Origin: Telluria aromaticivorans
GTDB taxonomy: Bacteria > Pseudomonadota > Gammaproteobacteria > Burkholderiales > Burkholderiaceae_D
Assembly: GCF_013003915.1 (NCBI RefSeq)
Contig: NZ_JABAIV010000010.1
Coordinates: 1-64,000 of the forward strand
Direction: 5' to 3'
Length of the DNA stretch: 64,000 bases
Position 1 is the first letter of the stretch. Each line of letters begins with the position of its first letter. The notes under the pieces are model-generated. The model saw nothing but the letters and a program-made list of their open reading frames with translations. It was not told the DNA's origin and did not search any database. The position numbers and the translations under genes are program-made. Positions 1-7,887 of this stretch are shown piece by piece.

Positions 1-54
1 ATCACGCAGGGCACCACGGCAGCGAAGAAAGCATCCGCTCAAAAGCGAGTGTGA
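1..54 (+). CDS. C-terminal tail of a truncated ORF, probably IS21-type IstB
   Basis: The first frame is open from the window edge to a TGA at 52-54 and gives a short basic, lysine-rich tail ending SAQKRV. It sits directly before the repeated terminal sequence described at 55-117, which is where the helper ATPase (IstB) of an IS21-family element normally ends. The assignment rests on this position and on tail character only; 17 residues are too few to identify a family. It could also be the end of an unrelated gene. Confidence 0.35.
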   Translation: MTQGTTAAKKASAQKRV

Positions 55-117
55 CTTTTGGAAAACGGACATTTTAACTTTGCTAAAAGCGGACATTTCT
101 ACTTTGCTGTTACAGGG
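55..117 (+). mobile_element. Probable right end of an IS21-like insertion sequence
   Basis: Two 19-bp imperfect direct repeats, CGGACATTTTAACTTTGCT at 66-84 and CGGACATTTCTACTTTGCT at 90-108, lie 24 bp apart and end near TGTTACA at about 108-114. Multiple internal repeats near the tips are typical of IS21-family ends. The rest of the element lies outside the window, so no transposase can be checked. The stretch is visibly richer in A and T than the host sequence that follows. Confidence 0.45.
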
Positions 118-264
118 TGGGCAAGTTCCTTGCCCACGCGTTCAACCAGCGGGTGCGTCATCGCGACGTGTAAAAGATCCGTAATGGGTAGCTCGGGGAG
201 AGCAAACGTCGCCGCAGTGCAGATGTGATTTGAACGCGCGGGCGGGAAACCCGCCCACCCTACG
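113..264. repeat. Dispersed nested-hairpin intergenic repeat, copy 1
   Basis: The left arm (GGGTGGGCAAG, then CTTGCCCACGCGTTCAACC) and the right arm (TTGAACGCGCGGGCGGG, then CCCGCCCACCCTACG) are each a small hairpin and are also inverted relative to each other. The same arms recur at about 3.43, 21.27 and 45.69 kb. The core between the arms here differs from the other copies. It lies between the rightward IS tail and the leftward CBS gene, a convergent gap. Confidence 0.7.
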
Positions 265-301
265 AAATCGGCATCGTGGGCGAGATCCGCCCACCACCAG
301 T

Positions 302-754
302 TCAGTCCTCAGCCGCCTGCTCGGCCGGCCAATCCCGGATATACGCCTTCAGCATCCGATTCTCGAACTGCTGCGCCTCGAGCACCGCCTTGGCCACGTC
401 GTAGAACGAGATCACGCCCAGCAAAGTACGGGCGTTCATCACCGGCAGGTAGCGCGCATGCTTTTCCAGCATGATGCGGCGCACCTCGTTGACTTCGGTA
501 TCCGGGGTGACGGTGATCGGGCTGTCGTCCATCACCTTGCGCACGGTGCCGGCGCCGATGGTGCCGCCCTGGGCGTGCAGCTCCTTGATCACTTCGCGGA
601 AAGTCAGCATGCCGACCAGGTCGCCGAATTCCATGACGACCAGCGAACCGATGTCCTTTTCCGCCATCGTCGCGGCAGCCTGGACCAACGGCATATCGGG
701 CGTGACGGTATAGAGGATTTCGCCTTTCACCTGCAGGATCTCGGATACTTTCAT
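302..754 (-). CDS. Tandem CBS-domain protein
   Basis: A 150-residue soluble protein made almost entirely of two CBS motifs, roughly residues 8-65 (GSLVVMEFGDLVGMLTFREV) and 75-130 (ARYLPVMNARTLLGVISFYD). CBS pairs bind adenine nucleotides such as AMP, ATP or SAM and act as energy or redox sensors. No catalytic domain is attached. I chose the ATG at 754 (MKVSEILQVKG) because the CBS fold begins right after it; a longer reading to 886 adds a low-complexity stretch without family character. The gene diverges from metZ and the pair share an intergenic region of about 180 bp. Confidence 0.85.
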   Translation of the reverse strand: MKVSEILQVKGEILYTVTPDMPLVQAAATMAEKDIGSLVVMEFGDLVGMLTFREVIKELHAQGGTIGAGTVRKVMDDSPITVTPDTEVNEVRRIMLEKHARYLPVMNARTLLGVISFYDVAKAVLEAQQFENRMLKAYIRDWPAEQAAED

Positions 755-934
755 ATTGGCCACCCCGTCCGGTTGGTTTGTAATGCCTGAAATATTTGTA
801 TTACGCATAACGCCGACTGTAGCCGATGCCCACCAAAAAATCCAGCATTGCACCAATTCAGGGCTGGCCAGGCGTTGCGCAAACATAAATCAATGCTACG
901 ATGCCGCCCATCACGATTGATGGATGAGTTCACC

Positions 935-2245
935 ATGAGCGGTCCCCAGTATCCCGGCTTCGACACGCTGGCCCTGCACGCCGGCAGCACGCCCGACCCG
1001 GCCACCGGCGCGCGCGCCACGCCGATCCACTTTACTTCGTCGTTCGCGTTCCGCGATTCGGACCATGCGGCGGGGCTGTTCAACATGGAACGCGCCGGGC
1101 ACGTGTACTCGCGCATCTCGAACCCGACCAATGCGGTGCTGGAAGAGCGCATCGCCGCGCTGGAAGGCGGCGTGGCCGGCATCGCCACCGCCAGCGGCCA
1201 GGCGGCGATGCACCTGGGCCTGGCGACCATTCTAGGGGCCGGCTCGCACATCGTGGCATCCAGGGCGCTGTACGGCGGCTCGCACAACCTGCTGCACTAC
1301 ACGCTGCGCCGTTTCGGCATCGAGACCACGTTCGTGGACCCGCGCGACCTCGACGCCTGGCGCGCCGCCATCCGCCCGACCACCAAGATCCTGTTCGGCG
1401 AGACGCTCGGCAATCCGGGCCTGGACGTGCTGGACATCCCGGCGATCGCCGCCCTCGCGCACGAGCATCACCTGCCGCTGATGGTCGACGCCACCTTCAC
1501 GACACCGTACTTGCAGCGTCCGTTCGACCTCGGCGCCGACCTGCTGTTCCACTCGGCCACCAAATTCCTGTGCGGGCACGGCACCGCGATCGGCGGCCTG
1601 CTGGTCGACGGCGGCACCTTCGACTGGGATGCGGCGCACACAGCCAGCGGCCGCTTCCCGGAACTGTGCGAACCCTACGAGGGCTTCCACGGAATGGTCT
1701 TCGCCGAAGAATCCACCGTGGCCCCGTTTGCGCTGCGTGCGCGCCGCGAAGGCCTGCGCGACTTCGGCGCGGCGATGAGCCCGCACAATGCTTTCGCCAT
1801 CCTGCAAGGCATCGAGACGCTCGGCCTGCGCATGGACCGGCACGTTGCCAATACCCGCCGCGTGGTCGAGTTTTTGCTGTCGCACCCGGCTGTGGATTCG
1901 GTGTCCTACCCCGAACTCGAATCGCATCCCGACCACGCGCTCGCCTCAAGGCTGCTGCCCAAAGGCTGCGGCGCCGTGTTCACCTTCAACCTGAAGGGCG
2001 ACCGCGCCGCCGGCCGCCGTTTCGCCGACGGGCTGCAGGTGTTCTCGCACCTGGCCAATGTGGGCGACGCCAAATCCTTGGTAATCCACCCCGCCTCGAC
2101 CACGCACTTCCGCGTCCCGGCCGAGCAGTTGGCCGCCTCCGGCATCACCAAAGGCACGATGCGCCTGTCGGTGGGCCTGGAAGATGCGAACGACCTGATC
2201 GACGACCTCAAGCGCGCACTGAAGCTGGCGCAGAAGGGAGCCTGA
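935..2245 (+). CDS. metZ: O-succinylhomoserine sulfhydrylase
   Basis: A 436-residue Cys/Met-metabolism PLP-dependent enzyme of the trans-sulfuration family. It converts O-succinyl- (or O-acetyl-) homoserine and sulfide to homocysteine in methionine synthesis. The PLP-lysine motif SATKFLCGHGTAIGG, the upstream MVDATFTTPYLQRPFDLGAD stretch and the substrate loop GHVYSRISNPTNAVLEERIA are all present, and length is normal. Start is ambiguous between ATG 935 (MSGPQYPGF) and in-frame ATG 920; 935 fits family N-termini. An alpha/beta hydrolase follows with one base between, suggesting an operon. A specificity for the acetyl ester (MetY-like) cannot be excluded. Confidence 0.9.
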   Translation: MSGPQYPGFDTLALHAGSTPDPATGARATPIHFTSSFAFRDSDHAAGLFNMERAGHVYSRISNPTNAVLEERIAALEGGVAGIATASGQAAMHLGLATILGAGSHIVASRALYGGSHNLLHYTLRRFGIETTFVDPRDLDAWRAAIRPTTKILFGETLGNPGLDVLDIPAIAALAHEHHLPLMVDATFTTPYLQRPFDLGADLLFHSATKFLCGHGTAIGGLLVDGGTFDWDAAHTASGRFPELCEPYEGFHGMVFAEESTVAPFALRARREGLRDFGAAMSPHNAFAILQGIETLGLRMDRHVANTRRVVEFLLSHPAVDSVSYPELESHPDHALASRLLPKGCGAVFTFNLKGDRAAGRRFADGLQVFSHLANVGDAKSLVIHPASTTHFRVPAEQLAASGITKGTMRLSVGLEDANDLIDDLKRALKLAQKGA

Positions 2246-2246
2246 G

Positions 2247-3056
2247 ATGCAAGTAGAGATCAATGGCGCCCCTGCCTACGCCTACACCGGCGGCAAGGCC
2301 TTCGATGCGGCCCTGACTACCGTCGTCTTCATCCACGGCGCCCAGAACGACCACTCGGTCTGGGCGCTGCAAAGCCGCTACCTGGCGCACCACGGCTATT
2401 CGGTGCTGGCGGTCGACCTGCCCGGCCACGGCCGCAGCGGCGGCCCGGCCTTGAGCAGTGTCGAAGCGATGGCCGACTGGCTCCTCGGCCTGCTGAAGGC
2501 CGCGGGCGTACAGCGCGCGATCCTGGCCGGCCACAGCATGGGTTCGCTGATCGCACTGGAAGCCGTCCACCGCGCGCCAGGCCTGGTGGTTGGGCTGGCC
2601 CTGCTCGGCTCTACCTACCCGATGGCAGTGTCAAGCGCCCTGCTGGCAACCTCGCGCAGCGACGAGCAGGCCGCGATCGACATGGTCAACATCTGGTCGC
2701 ATTCGTCGATCGCGCACAAGCCGTCCTGCCCTGGGCCGGGCTTCTCGGTGATGGGCGGCGCGCGCCGCCTGATGCAGCGGATGTCAGCCCGTAATCCGGA
2801 TCAACTGTTCTTTACCGATTTCTCGGCCTGCAACAGCTACGCCAACGGCGAAGCCGCCGCTGCCGCAGTACAGTGTCCGGTGCTGTTTGTGTTCGGAAAA
2901 AAAGACATGATGACGCCGCCACGTTCGACGAAACTGCTGACCGGCGCCCTCGCCCATGGCAAAATCGCCAGTGTGGACGCCGGCCACCAGATGATGTCCG
3001 AAGCGCCGGATGCGGTGCTCGACGCCCTGGCCGGGTTTGCCGCTTCGATCAAGTAA
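2247..3056 (+). CDS. Alpha/beta hydrolase
   Basis: A 269-residue cytoplasmic alpha/beta-hydrolase-fold protein without signal peptide. The oxyanion-hole strand (FIHGAQNDHSVW), the nucleophile elbow GHSMGS (Ser about residue 98) and a late histidine (DAGHQMMSE) give a complete catalytic triad with an acid near FGKKDMMTP. Substrate is not evident; the family includes esterases and C-C hydrolases. It begins one base after the metZ stop, so co-transcription is likely. A link to methionine metabolism is only positional. Confidence 0.85.
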   Translation: MQVEINGAPAYAYTGGKAFDAALTTVVFIHGAQNDHSVWALQSRYLAHHGYSVLAVDLPGHGRSGGPALSSVEAMADWLLGLLKAAGVQRAILAGHSMGSLIALEAVHRAPGLVVGLALLGSTYPMAVSSALLATSRSDEQAAIDMVNIWSHSSIAHKPSCPGPGFSVMGGARRLMQRMSARNPDQLFFTDFSACNSYANGEAAAAAVQCPVLFVFGKKDMMTPPRSTKLLTGALAHGKIASVDAGHQMMSEAPDAVLDALAGFAASIK

Positions 3057-3074
3057 AGTCAACGAGGAGACGCC

Positions 3075-3380
3075 ATGACGGCCCGGCATGCGAGCTTTGC
3101 GGAGTTTTATCCCTACTACCTCACCCAGCACGCCGACCGCCGCTGCCGCCGTGCCCACTTCATCGGCACCTCGTCGGCGATCGCCTCGATCGCCCAGTAC
3201 ATCGACAGCCTCAACCCGTGGTGGCTGCTGTTCGCCGTGGTCAGCGGCTACGGCGGCGCCTGGGTCGGGCATTTCTTCTACGAGAAGAACCGGCCTGCTT
3301 CCTTCTCGCAGCCCTGGCTGTCGTTTCGCGCCGACTGGGTGATGTACTGGCAGATGTTGACCGGCAAACTGAGCTGGTAA
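3075..3380 (+). CDS. Mpo1-like (DUF962) small membrane protein
   Basis: A 101-residue protein with the DUF962/YGL010w signature: an N-terminal FAEFYPYYLTQHADRRCRRAHFIGT block, a hydrophobic central helix, then GHFFYEKNRPASF and a tryptophan-rich end. Yeast Mpo1 is an iron-dependent dioxygenase acting on 2-hydroxy fatty acids; its conserved histidines match those seen here (QHADRR, RAHFIGT, GHFFYEKN). Bacterial members are mostly uncharacterised. A GAGGAG-like Shine-Dalgarno lies just before the ATG, 18 bp after the hydrolase. Confidence 0.8.
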   Translation: MTARHASFAEFYPYYLTQHADRRCRRAHFIGTSSAIASIAQYIDSLNPWWLLFAVVSGYGGAWVGHFFYEKNRPASFSQPWLSFRADWVMYWQMLTGKLSW

Positions 3381-3428
3381 AGCCCCGCTTCAAGCGAATG
3401 CCGATCACTCAAGAGCCGCCACTCACCC

Positions 3429-3537
3429 GTAGGGTGGGCAGGTTTCCTGCCCGCGCAGTGATAGTTGTTCTTGGAAAGCCGCACCGCGTCCGTGCTAACG
3501 CTGGTTGAACGCGTGGGCAGAATCTGCCCACCCTACG
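3429..3537. repeat. Dispersed nested-hairpin intergenic repeat, copy 2
   Basis: It begins GTAGGGTGGGCAGG and ends CTGCCCACCCTACGG, which are inverted relative to each other. The inner part carries a conserved core with CCGCACCGCGTCCGTGCTA, shared with the 21.3 kb copy. It sits between the convergent genes for the DUF962 protein and YihY, where it could act as a two-way terminator. Confidence 0.8.
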
Positions 3538-3565
3538 GTTCTCACTAATTGGCTGGCATGAGGCT

Positions 3566-4951
3566 TCAAGCCCGCTCGCCGAAATGATCTGCCAGCGTCT
3601 GCTCCAGCCCCTGCTCCACCGCCCCTTCCACCTGGCGCGCCAGCGCCGCGGTGTCGAGCGCCAGGGGCGTGTCCGGCACCGCCAGCACCGGCTCGTTGCG
3701 GCTGACACCATCCGCGCCGGCCGCATCGAACACGAACAGGCGATACACGTCGGCCAGCCGGATCGTACCCGGGTCGACCAGCAGCACCCAGCTGTCGATG
3801 TTCGCGTGCCCGCCGATGCCCCAGCGCGAATGCCGGGGTAGTTCGTCCTGCACCCGCCCGACCCAGCCGGCATCCACCATCTTCTCGAGCAGCATCGTCA
3901 TCTCGTCATAGCCGATGCGGGTATGGATACGGATCGCCGAACCCGGCACCAATGCCGTGCCGGTCGCCTGCGAGCTCCCGTGCAGCACCTTGAGCACCGC
4001 CATCGCATCCACAAAAGCGCTGCCCGGCACCGGCTGGTGCCACCAGCGCTCGTATTTCACGACCGGCAGCGCGGCCGCCAATACCGCACCGACCAGGGTG
4101 ATCAGCCATGACACATAGATCCAGACCAGGAACAGCGGCAGCGCGGCAAGGGCGCCGTAGATCAGCGCATAAGTCGGGAACTGGCGGATGAAGAGCGCAA
4201 ACAGGCGCTTGGCGATCTCGAAGGCGATCGCCGCCGCCAAGCCGCCCCAGAGCGCATCGCGCCAGGACACCCGGCGGTTCGGCACCGCCATGTACAGCAG
4301 CGTGTAGGCGCCGGTGGTCAGCGCGATCGACACCATCGTGTAGAACAGGGTGCCGAGCAGGGGCAGCGAGCGGGCCAGCCCGCCGGTGGCGGTGAACAGC
4401 TGCGTCGTGACACTCAGCGACAGGCCGAACAGGATCGGTCCCAGCGTGATCAGGGCCCAGTAGACCAGCACCCGCTGCGACCAGGGCCGCGGCCGGCGTA
4501 CGCCCCAGACCTGGTTGAAGGCGCGCTCGATCATGCCCATCATGGTGGTCGTGGTCACCAGCAGCAGGATCGCGCCCAGGGCCGACAGGCCCTTGGCCTT
4601 GCTGGCGAATTGGGTCAGGTTGTAGCTGATGGTATTGGCGATCGCCTTCGGCATCAGGGTCTGGATGAACCAGGTGTCGAGCGCGCTGCGCAACTGGCCG
4701 AAGACCGGGAAAATCGTCAGGATCGCCAGCACGATGGTCAGCAGCGGCACCAGGGCCAGGGTCGTGGTGAAGGTCAGGCTGCCGGCCACTTGCGGCAATT
4801 TTTCTTCGCGCAGGCGGCGCCGTGCGAAGCGGACCAGGTCGCGCGCCTCGCCCAGGGTCAGCCAGCGGGCGCCGTCGACGGCATGGCCCAAACCCTGGTT
4901 GAACATGTCGGTGGTGGAGCGGGATAGCGAGTGCACGGTCTTGGATAGCAT
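3566..4951 (-). CDS. YihY/BrkB-family inner-membrane protein
   Basis: About 461 residues. The first 300 form the YihY/BrkB membrane domain with around six hydrophobic helices (for example LTFTTTLALVPLLTIVLAIL and the TTTTMMGMIERAFNQVWGVR region). The remaining ~130 residues form a soluble tail with winged-helix-like character. BrkB was once linked to serum resistance and RNase BN; the true role of YihY proteins is not settled, though transport or lipid roles are suggested. I favour the ATG at 4951 (MLSKTVHSL); the frame stays open to 5050. It diverges from wrbA. Confidence 0.85.
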   Translation of the reverse strand: MLSKTVHSLSRSTTDMFNQGLGHAVDGARWLTLGEARDLVRFARRRLREEKLPQVAGSLTFTTTLALVPLLTIVLAILTIFPVFGQLRSALDTWFIQTLMPKAIANTISYNLTQFASKAKGLSALGAILLLVTTTTMMGMIERAFNQVWGVRRPRPWSQRVLVYWALITLGPILFGLSLSVTTQLFTATGGLARSLPLLGTLFYTMVSIALTTGAYTLLYMAVPNRRVSWRDALWGGLAAAIAFEIAKRLFALFIRQFPTYALIYGALAALPLFLVWIYVSWLITLVGAVLAAALPVVKYERWWHQPVPGSAFVDAMAVLKVLHGSSQATGTALVPGSAIRIHTRIGYDEMTMLLEKMVDAGWVGRVQDELPRHSRWGIGGHANIDSWVLLVDPGTIRLADVYRLFVFDAAGADGVSRNEPVLAVPDTPLALDTAALARQVEGAVEQGLEQTLADHFGERA

Positions 4952-5003
4952 CTGGTCGGTAAGAAGCGATGGCGATTTCCCCTGGCGGGGGCATGTCATT
5001 TGA

Positions 5004-5638
<635 letters not shown>

Positions 5639-5639
<1 letters not shown>

Positions 5640-6037
5640 TGGATACCGCAAAAGTCTTTCACGTCGGGGCCATTGCCAGCCTGATCTGGCTGATCTGCTG
5701 GCTGGTGGCCTGGGAAGTGTTCGTCGCGCCGCTGCGCCCGGGCGGGTCGCTGCTCGCGCTCAAGGCCTTGCCGCTGCTGTTGCCGCTGCGCGGCGTGATC
5801 AAGCGCGACCTGTACACGCTGCAATGGTCGTCGATGGTCATCCTGATTTATTTCGCCGAAGGCGCGGTGCGGGCCTGGGCCGACACGCTTGAAGCCTCGC
5901 GCATGATGGCGCTGGGCGAAGTGGCGCTGGTGCTCGTGTATTTCGCCTGCGCGCTGCTGTTCCTGCGTCCGTACAAGAAAGAAGCCAAGCGCCTCGCGAA
6001 AGAATTGCTCGACAAGGTCAAAGTACCGCATGACTGA
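5639..6037 (+). CDS. DUF2069 membrane protein
   Basis: A 132-residue protein with about four hydrophobic helices (IASLIWLICWLVAWEVFVA, LKALPLLLPLRGV, TLQWSSMVILIYFAEGAVRA, GEVALVLVYFACALLFLRPY) and a lysine-rich cytoplasmic end. This matches the DUF2069 family of proteobacterial inner-membrane proteins, often found next to wrbA; function unknown. ATG 5636 or 5639 overlaps the wrbA stop, and its own stop overlaps the next gene, so translation is coupled both ways. The much longer frame open from 5243 is only a wrbA shadow. Confidence 0.85.
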
Positions 6038-7439
6038 TCCGCTGCTGGCCGCGCTGGAAGACATCGCCGGCGCAGCCCACCTGGTGGTGGACGCCGCCGC
6101 CATGGCGCCCTACCTGGCCGACTGGCGCGGCCGCTTCACCGGACGCGCCCGCGCCGTCGTGCTGCCCGCCGATACCGGTGAGGTGGCCCGCATTGTGTCT
6201 GCCTGCGCCGCAGCGCGCGTGCCGATCGTGCCGCAGGGCGGTCGTACCGGCCTGGTGCTGGGCAGCGTGCCCGATGCCAGCGGCACGGCCATCGTGCTCT
6301 CGCTGCGCCGCCTGAACCGCATCCGCCATATCGACCCGGCCAACCGGACCATGACGGTGGAGGCCGGCTGCATCCTGTACGACATCCAGCAGGCCGCACT
6401 CGAGGCGGGCATGCTGTTCCCGCTCTCGCTGGCAGCCGAAGGCAGTTGCACCATCGGCGGCAACTTGTCGACCAATGCCGGCGGCACCGCCGTCCTGCGC
6501 TACGGGAACACCCGCGAACTCTGCCTTGGCCTCGAAGTCGTCACGGCCCAGGGCCAGGTATGGGACGGCTTGCGCGGGTTGCGCAAGGACAATACCGGCT
6601 ATGCGCTGCGCGAGCTCTTCATCGGGGCCGAAGGCACCCTGGGCGTGATCACCGCGGCCGTGCTCAAGCTCTACCCCGAGCCGAAGGCGGTCTTGAGCGC
6701 GCTGGTGGCGCTGGATTCGCCGCAGGCTGCCCTCGGCCTGCTGGCGCTCATGCAGGACCGCTGCGGCGCCGCGCTCACTGGATACGAGCTGATGTCTGAT
6801 TTCTGCCTGCGCCTGGTCGCCGCCCAGTTCCCGGGCCTGCCGAAACCTTTCGCCGCCCACTACCCGCAATATGCGCTGGTCGAACTGTCGAGCACCGAAT
6901 CCGAAGACCATGCCGCCGAGCTGATCGAATCCTCGATCGGGGCTGCGCTCGATGCCGGCATTGCGCTCGATGCCGTGCTGGCCACCTCCGGCGCGCAATC
7001 GCTCGGGCTGTGGCAGCTGCGCGAGCATATCCCGCTGGCCCAGGCGGCGGCCGGCAAGAACATCAAGCACGATATTTCGCTGCCGGTATCGAACATTCCC
7101 GCATTCATCGAACAGACCGGTGCGGCACTGCAGGCCGCCTTCCCAGGCTGTCAACTCGTGTGCTTCGGCCACTTGGGTGACGGTAATTTGCACTATAACC
7201 TTGCCCCGCCCGAGGGCCTTGGACACGACAGCTTCCTGGCCCACCAGGAGTCGGTCAACCGCATCGTGCACGACAGCGTCGCCGCCTTCGGCGGATCGAT
7301 CTCGGCCGAGCACGGCGTCGGCGCGCTCAAGCGCGACGAACTGCCGCGCTACAAGAGCGCGGTCGAACTGGACATGATGCGTGCCGTCAAAGCCGCACTG
7401 GACCCGCTCGGCATTATGAACCCTGGCAAAATTCTGTGA
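6030..7439 (+). CDS. FAD-linked 2-hydroxyacid dehydrogenase (GlcD/D2HGDH-like)
   Basis: A 469-residue flavoprotein with an N-terminal PCMH-type FAD domain (about residues 35-215; QGGRTGLVLGSVPD and GCTIGGNLSTNAGGT-like segments bind FAD). The C-terminal FAD-oxidase domain ends in the conserved SAEHGVGALKRDELPRY and LDPLGIMNPGKIL blocks, with a metal-binding GHLGDGNLHYN. The family oxidises D-lactate, glycolate or D-2-hydroxyglutarate and passes electrons to quinone or electron-transfer flavoprotein. Substrate cannot be fixed from sequence. It overlaps the end of the DUF2069 gene by 8 bp. Confidence 0.88.
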   Translation: MTDPLLAALEDIAGAAHLVVDAAAMAPYLADWRGRFTGRARAVVLPADTGEVARIVSACAAARVPIVPQGGRTGLVLGSVPDASGTAIVLSLRRLNRIRHIDPANRTMTVEAGCILYDIQQAALEAGMLFPLSLAAEGSCTIGGNLSTNAGGTAVLRYGNTRELCLGLEVVTAQGQVWDGLRGLRKDNTGYALRELFIGAEGTLGVITAAVLKLYPEPKAVLSALVALDSPQAALGLLALMQDRCGAALTGYELMSDFCLRLVAAQFPGLPKPFAAHYPQYALVELSSTESEDHAAELIESSIGAALDAGIALDAVLATSGAQSLGLWQLREHIPLAQAAAGKNIKHDISLPVSNIPAFIEQTGAALQAAFPGCQLVCFGHLGDGNLHYNLAPPEGLGHDSFLAHQESVNRIVHDSVAAFGGSISAEHGVGALKRDELPRYKSAVELDMMRAVKAALDPLGIMNPGKIL

Positions 7440-7449
7440 GGGGGAAGTC

Positions 7450-7887
7450 ATGCTGAAGCACATTTCCATGGGGGTAATCTGCCTACTGGCTGGCGCGGCC
7501 TCGGCAGCAACAATCTATAAATGCACCGAAGGCGGCAAGGTCAGCTACAACGACCGTCCCTGCGGCGCCACGGCCGTCGTGCTGGCCGCTCCCAGTGCGC
7601 CGGGCGACCCTGCCGCCACTGCCGAGGCAGTCGAGCGCATCGCGCGCGAGCGCGCCCTGCTGCAGGGCATCGAAAAGGAACGCGCAGCACGGGCGGAGCA
7701 GCAGGCAGGCGAGGCCGAACGCAGCCAGCGCGCCGCCGCGCTCGAGCGCCGCCGTTGCGACAAGCTGCGCCTGCAGCGCAAGTGGGCCGACGAAGACATC
7801 GCGCGTGCCGGCCGCGACGAAGCGGAACGCGCGCGCCTCAAGGCCAGGCGCCAGGGTGAAGCATTGGCGGTGGAATGCCCGGCCTGA
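7450..7887 (+). CDS. DUF4124 periplasmic protein
   Basis: A 145-residue protein with a cleavable signal peptide (about residues 1-19, ending AASAA). It has the DUF4124 opening IYKCTEGGKVSYNDRPCG, which holds two cysteines likely to be disulfide-bonded, followed by a long charged alanine/arginine/glutamate helix likely to be coiled coil. Function is unknown. Its 3' end overlaps the downstream permease start by 13 bp, so the two are translationally coupled. Confidence 0.8.
   Translation: MLKHISMGVICLLAGAASAATIYKCTEGGKVSYNDRPCGATAVVLAAPSAPGDPAATAEAVERIARERALLQGIEKERAARAEQQAGEAERSQRAAALERRRCDKLRLQRKWADEDIARAGRDEAERARLKARRQGEALAVECPA

Noticed and set aside
780..808. A GTAAT/ATTAC inverted repeat between the CBS gene and metZ as an operator
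   Set aside because: Arms of only 5 bp at ~15-bp spacing in an AT-rich patch are likely by chance.
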